In this document: piece after piece, positions 54,217 through 64,000 of the stretch
Layout of the letters: the number at the start of each line of letters is the position of its first letter
How positions within the stretch are numbered: position 1 is the stretch's first letter
Assembly: GCA_025766275.1 (NCBI GenBank)
Contig: JAFKAC010000049.1
Coordinates: forward strand, 372,001-436,000
DNA from: Lactarius indigo
Taxonomy: Eukaryota > Basidiomycota > Agaricomycetes > Russulales > Russulaceae
Direction: 5' to 3'
Length of the DNA: 64,000 bases
Program-made: the position numbers and the translations under genes
Notes under the pieces: generated by a model
The model's input: the letters and a program-made list of their open reading frames with translations, nothing else
Told to the model about the DNA's origin: nothing
The model's database searches: none

Positions 54217-56018
54217 CTCAGTAGGTATGCACAATTTTAATTAAGATCTTCGGGCCTTCCGACTAGCTGTAATTAAATTCCATACTCGGAAGCCGAAGGA
54301 TGACGATAAAGGAGCAAGCGCGTTCGTTTCTTATTGTAGTTTGTAGTGTTCAGCAATATATATATAAGACGAAAGTTTGACACGGTGAACATGCTCGAGA
54401 GCAGGTGCGTGAAGGGTTAAGGGATTAGCAACCACGAGCAGAACCGAAAGAACCGAGGTCGACGAGACACGAGAGAGAAAGTCAGACACGTCGAAGAACA
54501 AGTGAAGAGGCGGAAAACTTAGGAAGGAAAGGAGAATAAGTCGAGGAAAGAGGAAGCCGTGAACGAGTTGCGAGGGTAGTACGACGCGCAAAGTCGAACA
54601 AGACAAGGAGGAAGCAAGTCGAGCGAAGAGACTCCTCATGTCAGCCGAAACAACTAACACAAATAAAATGACCTAGAAAGAAGGGAGAAATGAGTAGTCA
54701 GTAGTACAAAATTCGAGTTTAGAGGGAGAGGGTCGATCTTAAGGGGCGAGGAGAAACGTTGCGCGAAGGAGGCAGCAAGTCAGGTGTCAGGTGTGGTGTC
54801 TTCGACTTTAACCTGACTCGGAAGGTGGCTTGATCACATAGAAGGACGCGAAGAGGAAATGGAGGAAAATGACTCAGGATTGAAAGCGAATCAGAGGCAT
54901 ATACAAGCGGTCTGTATCTAACGTCGAACGCGATCCGAGAATGTCGAAGTCGAGAAGTAAGAAAAGTAAAATGTAGGATGGTGAAAAGGTGAACAAAGAG
55001 TCAAGCAAAGAGTCTGTGGTGTAAATGCAGTCAACGAATAAAAACACGCGGTCAACGCAAAAAACACGAGTGGTAGGTAAAAGTAGGGGAGTCGGTGATC
55101 AGAGGTGCATAGCCGAACGACAGTGCTGAAGATGACGACAATGTGCACCGATAGTACAAGAGAGTGTCGCAAAATCCAAAGAATATGGGCGCGCTTATGC
55201 CCAAGACAAAGAGCGCAACCCTAAGATGATCCGACGAGAAAAGGTGGCTCGAAAGGGGACGACACGGGCGGCGCGATAGAACCGAGATGGAGAATAAAAG
55301 AGTGGATGATGGAAACATGGCAGGCTTGAAGCCGTGCCGTCGGCGTCACAGTTGGAGGGCTTCGGAACAAGGTTATCCCAAGGTGTGGGTGATCGAGAAG
55401 CGTCCGACGATGACGGAAGACTGGATTTCGACGGGGCAAGGAACGGCAGGTTCGAGGGCAGGATGAGAGAGAAGAACGTTTGCGATACAGTAGTTGGTCG
55501 GACCTGTAAAGGGTCACCAGTCCCAGTCCCAGACCGACCATTTTTACGGCATCGTCAGACCAAGGGTGCGGGAAAGGGCGGAACTGCCTAGACTCGTAAC
55601 CAGCCATTCGAATGAGAGGATTTTTGAGGGTGTCGCAGCGACTGGAGGATCCTCGATTCTCCAGCGGTCCTTGCGCAGCCGGCACCCCCATAGAGCGAGT
55701 GGTCACCGGTCTAGGAACTGCCTTCCCTCACCTCAGCACTGATCAGAGTTTCAAGCAGGGCATCTGTGCCACGTTCCGACAGGTGCGGCTCGGTTGCAGA
55801 CAATCATTCTAACTTACTTTGCAGCGATATCGATCGCTGATCAAACGGGTTGTAACTTAGCCCGAACGTTCTGATGAGCGCCGGAATTGTCTATACATTC
55901 TTTTGGATGCCGATCATAGCTGGCGTTCAACGTTCAGATTCCAGATATAGAGGACAATACCGCAAGAAAGCCTCTTTGAAACTGGAAGGTCGCTCACCTA
56001 CTGTCCCCACCCCATCAC
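54217..56018. other. Purine-rich strand region and spacer
   Basis: From about 54370 to 55480 the plus strand is about 75% A+G in the lines counted (47/60, 44/60 and 46/60). A TATATATATAAG motif precedes it at about 54355. No gene recognised in either strand; minus-strand open frames are Ser/Leu/Phe-rich by composition. Confidence 0.5.
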
Positions 56019-57130
56019 ATGCCTCTACCGTCCAGTGCCAGTAATGATGACGACGATTGTTTTTCTGTTCAACTCGATAGTAGCGAGATGTCTCCTAAGG
56101 CTCCAAAAGTGAGCTTTACCTTCTGCTTCAACAAGGGTACTGAGTCTACGCAGACGATCCTTCGGCAGAGATTTGCCATGAGACGGTATCATCTGGGGCA
56201 AGACGGCAGATTAACGAATCTGGCAAGGGCGATGGAGTAAGCCGTATAAACTTGATCATGACGGGACGTTCATCGCAGTGGACTGCCCCGTCACTAGCCA
56301 GCCTGTAGACAATTCAAGCTATACTACTCACGCGGCTGCTTCTGGCTCTAGGTAGCCTTTTTCTCCTCGCTATGCTATCTGCCTTGTCTGACCCACGCAA
56401 TGTTTTGCTTTGAACAGTGCCGACGCGATAATGCATTCGATTGCAGCTATTCTGCAACCACACACATCCTCCCCTTCCGTACTCATTATCGCCTGCGCCA
56501 TGGCCAACTTGATGGCAGCAACATTTAGTGGAAATGACCTTGACCAGGTGCTGAATGCTCACCTCGACTCCTTGGCCATTTCCCCTCAGGTGAAGCAAGC
56601 GATCTTTCCCGCGCTACTTGGAATCGCAAAGTTCACAGAAGTACATGCGCAAAAGTGCGTGTACCGTCATTCCTACCCACGTGTTCTTATTATATCATCT
56701 CTGCTCCAGTGTTACCCAGCCGCAGGTGGTAATCGGGCCTCTAGGTCCTAACTCAGGAGCTGCGGTCCCTAATGGCGCTCATACTAGTTATCAAGTGCAC
56801 CAGCGACCATTTGGCTCCAGCTCTGGGAGCGGCTACACCATTTGGTGTTCTTCCAAGTCCAGCTCAAGTATTCAGTCGCTGCCTATTGTCCCGCAAGCCA
56901 AGACAGGACATCTATATGTCCATTTTGACACATCTACCAATACCCATCAACATTGGATGCTCGGCGTCGGTGGACAGTGGGAAAGCGTCTCGAAAAATGC
57001 ACAATATCCCCTCAATCCTGACCGGGTCCTATCCTTTCGCAACAATGGTGAGCCAAGCTGGGTTACGCGGGCAACAACGAACACAACGGAGACAAGACGG
57101 GAAAAGCGAGCAAGGTCAGTGGCTGGGTGA
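56019..57130 (+). CDS. Unrecognised three-exon gene, 291 residues
   Basis: Exons 56019-56236, 56418-56654 and 56710-57130 with introns of 181 and 55 nt; 876 nt, phases consistent. Starts MPLPSSASNDDDD, then KVSFTFCFNKGTESTQTILR, a hydrophobic helical middle (SVLIIACAMANLMAATFSGN, AIFPALLGIAKFTEVHAQ) and a Ser/Gly-rich C-terminal half (FGSSSGSGYTIWCSSKSSSS) with HLYVHFDTSTNTHQHWMLGV near the end. I do not recognise the family. The consistent phases across three exons are the main support for a real gene. Confidence 0.6.
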
Positions 57131-57317
57131 TTGATTACCCGCAGTAGTAGGCTTGGTAGTAGGTTTGTATCTACATAAATGAATCGGTGTGCCGTTGGTC
57201 GACTGGTGTTGTGCATTGTCCACCTTACGTGGCTCTATAGTTAGGTGTTATCATCTGTCTCTCTGCAACCTCGTGCGTGTACTAGTATCTCAAGAACTTA
57301 ATATCGTTATCCTATGA

Positions 57318-58225
57318 TGCCATTGTCCTCTTCGACACGATTTCCCAAAACTTAATCCGCGCGCATTGACCACGATCAGTTAGTGCGGATACGTTTGTGA
57401 TGGCCCCACTATAGTGTAGGCCAGTGCCGTCTCTTGATACGGCCAAGGATACGGCATCACTTGAGCTTAAGATCTTAAGCTCTCATGATCGTTAGTCCTC
57501 ATTCTTTCATCACTGCGCCTGAGCGCCGTCAAGAGCGCCGGCGCATATTGTAGCCATAATTCCTTATGTGGCCGAACAATGGGCACGTTGATCGCATATG
57601 CCCCCATGGGGCCTGGCGAGCATCTTGCATATCTCACAGTGGATCAATTTGTATTGTTTCGATGCAGTCAAACAGTCAAACCAAATCGCTTGATCGACGA
57701 TGAGGCCTCGATGAGGCATTGAACTGATTTCGCTCCACTCCAAGCGAAAGATTCGCTCAAAAATGACAATCGTCTTCAGGTCCAGACTCGGAGAATGGTT
57801 ATATGCGACCCAAAACGACTGTATTAAGATGACACATGTTCTATGCCATTGTTATGTACAGGTGTGATGTCTACCATCGACCTCATCAAGCCTCGTCTCA
57901 ACACCACGAATTAGGCGGCCGAACACAAGAGCATGCCGACAGGAGTATGAAAGTCGGGACCGATTCCGACGATGGAACAAAGACAGAGGGAAATAGTGTC
58001 GATTGATTTGGCAGTTAGCAGATCGCTGGCCTGTTTGTGGTCGCCTTCCCTCTGGTAAGGTGGGGCTAATTCATCGGCGCGAGTCTCCCGAGTCTTGCAG
58101 GAACCGCCGCTCCACATGTAGCGCGCGTTTCTTTCTGAACGGCTTGGATCAAGTCTCCGTCGATGAATTACATTTCATTGGAGGATAAATAACGTACCTG
58201 CGAGTTGCCGCCGGCTAGGCAGGGG
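57318..58225. repeat. Segmental duplication, copy B (partner 36190-36895)
   Basis: Direct-orientation partner of the 36-kb copy; shared words include GATTTCCCAAAA, CACTATAGTGTA-like, CTATGCCATTGTTATGTACA, ATTAGGCGGCCGAA and ATAAATAACGTACCTGC. More degenerate than copy A; contains short internal duplications (GTCAAACAGTCAAAC; GATGAGGCCTCGATGAGG). Confidence 0.7.
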
Positions 58226-58289
58226 CAGTAACACAGGTTCACGCGACGCAGAGTAACCCCTGTTACTCGGGGCCAGTATCCGTGGTCAC

Positions 58290-58350
58290 GAGCACCCGCG
58301 CGTACGGGTACGGGTGCTGGAAGGTTTGATGGGTACCCGTACGATGGTCC
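58290..58350. repeat. GGTACCC/CGGGTAC cluster 1
   Basis: CGTACGGGTACGGGTGC and GGGTACCCGTACG within 60 bp, a palindromic short-word cluster. Confidence 0.5.
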
Positions 58351-59214
58351 GTGGCGGTCGTTGTCGCTGTCACGGTTGTGATCGCCCAGTTGCTGCGGTC
58401 GCTGTCGCCCGTTTCCGCCATGCTATTCGTGTCACGAGTCAAGTCGCCCCGCCATCGCGGTTGTGCATACCTCGTCATTGCCCGTCACCTCTATTGTCGT
58501 AATCGCCTCGTAGTTATTGTCATTACGTCGTCATCTTGAGGTAAGGACCAGTGGGGGTCATGTGCAGATAAAAGGCCAGACGGGGTCCAGCGGCTTGTCG
58601 AGCAGTCAGGGTCCTATGTCAATAAACAGGTATGCGACGAGGTCAGCAGAAACGTGGTGAACTCAAAAAAAAAAAAAAAACACTTAGCGGGATAATTGAA
58701 GAAAGAGAAAAGGCTTTCGCGTCTGTGCGGGGAGGACTGGTGATGAGGTTTGGAATGATTGTGAGGAAGGCCCAATGTCGTAGCAGTAGTAGTGGTTGCG
58801 TTGTATTGAAGTCTCGAGTGCAATCCACGACGTTGAGCCAACGAGTCCAATGGCGATGTGGAATGAATGTGGGGACGTGTGACCGGTCTACGAGTGCCCT
58901 AGGAACGCGGCGGCCGTTTATGAGGCGAAACTGGTAGTTGGAGTCGTTGATGCCATTCGATGCGATGTGAGGGGGAGCGGCAAACAAGCGACGAAAGAGA
59001 GGTGTTTATGTGTGGATGGCTGGACGGAAAGATGGGATGAGGGAAGCCTGAGCGCGAGAGAATCGATGGCGATGCGGTGCGACGTCATGGGATTGGGTTC
59101 AATATGGCAGCTAAGCCATACGGATGATACGATGCGGCCCAAACATCGTCGCAGTCGAAAGGTGGGTCTAAAGTAAACTTGGACCGAGTCGTCGTAAGTG
59201 GACAAATTGTCAGT

Positions 59215-59285
59215 CGTACCCGCGGGTACCCGTGCCATGGGTTCAGAATCGCTACCCTGAGCGGTACCCGTACCCGTGGTGAGGT
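59215..59285. repeat. GGTACCC/CGGGTAC cluster 2
   Basis: GTACCCGCGGGTACCCGTG and GCGGTACCCGTACCCGTGG within 70 bp, about 0.9 kb from cluster 1. Confidence 0.5.
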
Positions 59286-59293
59286 GAACCCTA

Positions 59294-59535
59294 GCACAGA
59301 GACCAGCCCCCCTGAGCTTTAAGTGGGCTGGAGGGACTCGCGACTCATGGGTCCAGAACGACGTTGGGCGGAAGTGTCTGACAAAGGGAAAAGCAGAGTG
59401 GGCAGAGGGGGCAGTCCCTATAACACGGGTACACACGGCGCAGAGACCGGCTCCCCTGAGCTTTTAGTGGCCGGAGGGGGCTCACGGCTCAGAGGCCCAT
59501 GGGCCCAGAGGCCAGAGAGGGACGTTGAACGGAGA
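59294..59535. repeat. Diverged tandem duplication, about 140-bp unit
   Basis: CAGAGACC(A/G)GC(C/T)CCCCTGAGCTTT, GG(A/G)GG(A/C)CTC-like and ATGGG(T/C)CCAGA recur at about 59296-59385 and 59438-59530. Confidence 0.6.
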
Positions 59536-62234
59536 AGTCGGCGGTAGATGAGGCGTGGTCACGCCTGGTCACAGTCCCGTTTTGAAAGGTTTGGGACTCC
59601 GCTTGACTGTTAGTGGCTCCTGCTCCATTCCGTTTTCAGAAAGCAGTCAGCCACCCAAATCAAGCCAAGACCGCCGGAAGCGGATGCCAAAAAAAAAAAA
59701 AAGGTCAGAGATGAGGTCAAGGTCATATTGGCAATATTAATTGAGATAGAAACGTGTTGTACAGCCCGGAAGGTACAGTACCACCACTTAACTAATTTTA
59801 TCTCAAATTTTACTCAGTCTCGGGTGGTGCCGGCTGGCTTTACCGCCGATGTCCAACCGCAGCCTCGGTCTTCGTTCCCCCCCAAAAAAAAGAGACGAGG
59901 GAGAGGAGAAATATTGACAAACCCCAGCCACAGGTTGGTGGGTACGCGGGTCGTATTCTCTCCTTTGTTTTTGTTGTTTTCTGCCGGGCAACGAGGCGAT
60001 TTGGATGAAGTGTGACGTGCGACGTGTGGCCACAAAACCGACATGTAAAATGTCGTCGTCGTCTGCTGTCTGCCGTAAAATGGGTGTAGGTCTCGACATA
60101 GCGATGCACTACAGTACCCCTTGGTGATAATCGACCGCGGGAGAGCGACGTTTTGGCACGTGCGGGATTGGGCGAGAAATGTGTGAGAACCCGTGGGGAA
60201 TGGCGCGCACGCATCTTGCAGCGAGGTAAGTTGCTGGCGCCAGGTGCAGTCCGGGTCGGAAGGTACGGTCCCTCCTACTGTACTGTAATACAACACAAAA
60301 GGGGTTCGCGGCCTAAGAAGGGCAAGGCACACGACGCCTCAGGCGTACCTTGTCTGTTCCTGAACATCGCAGAAGGTGTGGTGGGTGATGACATATTAAT
60401 TTGGCACGCACAGTGGTACCAGCGCGGTGGGGGTGTAACTTATTTGCATACATAGTGACTGCGTGCCTGAGGGGGAGGTGACGCGAAGGGCGCAGGGGTC
60501 GGGGCCGCTATTCGTCCGTGCGCAAGCCCAACAAGGAGCTGTATATACTATACTTCCGTGTGGACCTCGAGCCGGACGGCCTCACTAGTGAGCGGTACCC
60601 CCCGGCGGTCGGCCGCGTGAAGGATCAGTTCCCAAACACAGAAATTGTCGATTGAGCTCTGGAAACATGAGAGTAAACCGCAACAGGAAGATAGGAGCGG
60701 CGCTTGCCGCGAACGATCCCACTGGGAGGGATCTGGAGGATTGCTTGTAAGAGTGTCCCAAGCCGGTGCTGAGAAAGAAGTGCAGAGGAAAAATGCGTAC
60801 ATCATCCTGTCATTGTGGGTGTCACGAGGCGAGGCGAACGACGAATTATGCGCACATGTATATGCATACATCCCCACGTAAACCGTCCACGGCAGGGATA
60901 CAAGTAGAATAATGATACCTCTCTCCTGCGAATTCGCAATTATTGTGTCAAACTGGTTCATGCTTACGTTCTCTGTCTCGCATCAATGTTTCATCGAATT
61001 TCGTCATTCGACTCCTTGAGTCGCGACATGGTCGGAATACTTGAAGGTGGAAGGTCAACTGATACAGGATTCAAATCCGCGGACACTTTCGCCGTTTTGA
61101 AAGTCAGTTCAGGGCACCAATCCTGAAGCTCTGGAAACTCATCCCAGGCTTCTCTTTGGCCCTGACAGGATCGGGAGTTACCATGCATTCTTATACAATG
61201 TTCTCTCTTTTCCACGAGTGCACCTGCTGCTGAAGATTCAGATACCACTGATGGGATTGATTACAGCCCCCCTCAACTCACTCTGAGCCATCCAACTATG
61301 AACCCACATGTTCGTTCGCTTGCTTAGATACACCCAATCCGCTCATACTACTTCGTACTATCCGTACAGTAAATATCAGTAATGGAGTCCGCTACGAGGA
61401 AATTCCTATCATTGTGGATTTTGCCGTAAACATTAAAAAAAACAAACAAACTCCATTCTGACGTTCCATGTTCGATCAGAGCACTGTTTTGGAATAGGTA
61501 AATGATGAAGGAATGTAGTCTAGTCCGAATGCTAAGGGCGCCCAACCCCGTTCGCAACTCAGTTGAAGTAAGAGAAGCGCTGCATCTAAGTTTTGTTATG
61601 GGTTGCTGTTCAGTGCCATATATGGATACGAATACGATGTCTGGACCATATATTTACAAGGGTCAAATACTGTAGAGATTTATGGAGGCGGGCAGCCGGA
61701 TAGGTGAGCAACGCTTGGAGCAACGCGTGAGCGTTGGAGGTCCGGATGCATCTCAATATTATTATTATTCATAGATAACCGTTTAACTACGCTAATATTA
61801 CGATTATCTAATATGTCGGTCTCAGTTTGCCGGACTGTGTCCATTCCGGGCTGTATGCAAGGCATGTATGAGCCTGTATCAACGAATACAGATGCTAATG
61901 AGAGCATATTCAACCTCGGTCTGGCGTATTCTGGCATGTCTTATTGTACTGCTAGCTGTCGTGCATATCTAGACCTGGCACCATTATGAGGTTTGACATC
62001 TCATGAGATAACGAAATTTCTTGGAAATTTCCTTGGAAATTTCATGGTCGGAGTGCATATCCAGATTAGAAGAAGGACTACTCCCGCGGATGAGTTCGGA
62101 TTGTTCCCAAGACAGTGGGGCTTGTGATAAGAGAACAATGACTCTTAGAATAAGTTATAAGTACTGTAGGTTGTACTGTAGGTTAACCGAACCAATTGAC
62201 GCCACCCTCCCTTTCTATTCATTCAGTCGTAACG

Positions 62235-64000
62235 ATGAAGCGTTCTTCCGATCGGATAACTCCGCCAAACCCACCGCCATCAAAGCAGGCTAGGCAAGAG
62301 CATCCTTCCCGCCAGGATGAGGTTCGGTCCCCCTCCCGTTCACTCACAGTTTCCGAGGAGACCATCAAGTCTTTGCGTTCTGCTCTCCAAAACGTATCTG
62401 TATCCACACCCGACTGGAAAGAAGAAATCTATTTCACCGTTCAGGAGCGATTGAGACAAACTGTGCCCAAGGGATCAGAGGGCAAGTGGGTTCCTAAAGC
62501 TAGGTTCCTCAAGAACCTTCGACACCGAGAACATGAATTTCTTGCGGTGCTCGAAAGGGCAAGAGCTGACAATGCAAGTCTGGAAGAATCATGGGCTCTA
62601 GCGACTCACGGTGAGTACTTTTTCTGCCCCACAAACAAGTCGTCATAACTAGCTCTCAGATGCATTTTGGGTCGTCTCACCTTCCGTGTCTATGTCTCAA
62701 CGTAAGGCCCCAAACCTGGCTATTCCCAGAACTTGTCTGATGGCACACACCCCAAGCTGTACTGAGTAGAACTAACCCAGAGTCGCAGGAGAAGGGTGAG
62801 TCCGATCCATTTAGCGTGTTAGTCGTGCTCGTTAATGGTACCCTTAGCTGTTGAGCTCTCTTGGAGCGCAGAATTTATCGGACATCTTCCACTGGTGGCC
62901 CTCGAAAACGCACGTCCGTGACCAAATGAAGTTGGTAGAAACGTACGCCCGCTACTGTTCTATTGTTCAGTCGTCCGGAATGGGCAAGTCTCGCTTGTTG
63001 GACGAGTTCTCAAAGAAACATTTCATGATCCCAATCAATTTGCGCCCAGAAGATGCCCGAGGTGTGTCACATCCATTTCACTTTCGTGGTTCTCAAACCT
63101 GGTCTGTTAGGTTTCCCCCCTGCCGATGATGTCGTTCGTGATTTCCTCACCCACGTCGACAAGAAAAACAAGAGCATGCACGTGGTTGTCCCTCTCCCGA
63201 GCAAATCATTTCTTCCACGCATTGTTTCTCAACACCGCTGAGGTCGTTGCCGACTTCCACGTTCGAAGCAGAGCTGAGCAGATACAACATTTCCGGGCGT
63301 TCATGTCAGAAGGTCAGAGTATGAGCTCCTCCGGGCCCAAGCGGTCTCGATTTTACAAGGACGTTATTACTAAGGCAACTAAGGTACGCCGTACGTTCTG
63401 GAGTCCCTCCATTTCTTTCTAAAATGCCAGCTTCTGAAGGGTTTGGCCAGGTGCTGATCCGAGCAACGCAGATTGAAAGCTGCGCTTGAGCAACTCCGAA
63501 AATGCATCAATGACGGGGACTCTGTAAAGACGGACGAAGGACTCCCGGACATTTTTGTCGCGTTTGACGAAGCCCATCTGTTGACGATACCCTTCGACGA
63601 AAGTGATCGGTCTAATTTTGTTGAGCTCCGATGGGCACTTCAGACGTTTTCGACAGCACCGTTGTTTACGTTTTTCCTTTCTACCACCGGGAAGGTCTCG
63701 CAATTACCCCACCCCGCGGTTATGACAACTCGAATCGCATGAACGACGGCAGACTCAAAATACCTCATCCTTTCATTTACTTGGGCTTTGACCAGCTCAT
63801 GATCAGTCGCAAAATTTTGGACACGTACAAAACCCTTCTGGACGTCACTTCGTTGGATTGTATAGCCCACATGGGACGGCCTTTGTAAGCGGTGTCGTGC
63901 TACGCCTCTTCGGATTTTCTCATATTTTGTCAGGTGGGGTACATGTTACGACTTCGGCGATGATCAAGTACGTGATGGACTATTCCACTTCGCGATACAG
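62235..64000 (+). pseudogene. Fungal P-loop NTPase family protein, frameshifted, runs off window
   Basis: An ATG at 62235 opens MKRSSDRITPPNPPPSKQAR and continues to a GTGAGT donor at 62611. Later exons carry SSGMGKSRLLDEFSKKHF (P-loop), IFVAFDEAHLL (Walker B) and LFTFFLSTTGKVSQL (sensor), then LGFDQLMISRKILDTYKTLL, DVTSLDCIAHMGRPLWGTCY, a pattern frequent in agaricomycete genomes. Introns with good sites: about 63062-63110, 63384-63472 and 63888-63930. The frame changes between MHVVV and RANHFFHALFLNTAEVV (63165-63200) and again after GKVSQL before ITPPRGYDNSNRM (63695-63710). Two breaks in conserved sequence suggest a pseudogene; the 3' end lies outside the window. Confidence 0.6.

Larger units (their letters stand above)
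57131..62234. other. Gene-poor repeat-rich stretch
   Basis: Contains the segmental duplication copy B, two GGTACCC clusters, a tandem duplication and A tracts at 58665-58680 and 59689-59700. No exon set with consistent phases was found. 60500-62200 shows nothing recognisable. Confidence 0.4.

Noticed and set aside
56237..56278. A short intron ending at the CGCAG near 56278 in the 291-residue gene
   Set aside because: Joining there meets a stop codon in frame; the longer intron to 56417 keeps the frame open through the next exon.
61060..61095. Possible tRNA T-arm (GGATTCAAATCC)
   Set aside because: No A-box-like sequence or acceptor stem complementarity was found at the right distances.
1..64000. 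CRISPR arrays, bacterial operons, rRNA genes
   Set aside because: No regularly spaced identical repeats with unique spacers, no Shine-Dalgarno-led gene strings and no rRNA-like conserved stretches; introns show the DNA is eukaryotic.

Overview
Eukaryotic DNA, most likely from an agaricomycete basidiomycete. The evidence is many GT..AG introns of 37-80 nt, a Goodbye-NACHT-ankyrin STAND gene, a DUF6532 gene, a multi-exon GMC (aryl-alcohol-oxidase-like) oxidoreductase, and two Tf1/sushi-type chromodomain Ty3 retrotransposons. The gene content resembles Rhizoctonia/Ceratobasidium, but I cannot fix the genus from sequence alone. No bacterial operons, CRISPR arrays, rRNA or convincing tRNA were seen.

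Layout. 1-4.1 kb: a NACHT-ankyrin gene whose first exons lie left of the window. 5.3-7.5 kb (minus): a nine-exon secreted GMC oxidoreductase with one frame break. 9.8-14.7 kb: gene graveyard (arrestin-like pseudogene, a second arrestin tail, a Tom70-like TPR remnant) with two palindrome-rich repeat arrays. 14.9-19.6 kb: a complete ten-exon paralogue of the first NACHT-ankyrin gene, parts of which are nearly identical to it. 20.4-22.5 kb (minus): an intact ten-exon DUF6532 gene. 22.7-25.8 kb: gene fragments, including one member of a local family here called family X.

25.8-32.9 kb: retrotransposon 1 (7,125 bp, LTRs 342/343 identical, 5-bp target duplication, one Gag-Pol frame). 34.6-36.1 kb (minus): an intact WD40 gene. 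37.9-45.8 kb: retrotransposon 2 (7,821 bp, LTRs 494/499 identical, 5-bp target duplication, Gag and Pol in different frames joined by a probable -1 frameshift), inserted antisense in a second family X copy. 47-64 kb: gene-poor DNA with a mitochondrial-carrier fragment, several unrecognised genes, a 1.1-kb purine-rich strand, a segmental-duplication partner of the 36-kb region, GGTACCC-rich clusters, a tandem duplication, and a frameshifted P-loop NTPase running off the right edge.

The most interesting signals are in the two retrotransposons. Both carry a self-priming primer-binding site (complementary to the predicted mRNA 5' end, as in Tf1). Both have a leader of about 650-750 nt with no ATG in any frame, yet an open and apparently homologous protein frame runs through it into the first ATG. 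Both have an extra domain after the chromodomain, and open frame continues past a TGA. All six LTR-LTR differences are CpG transitions, as is the inferred change that removes the first catalytic aspartate of reverse transcriptase in element 2.
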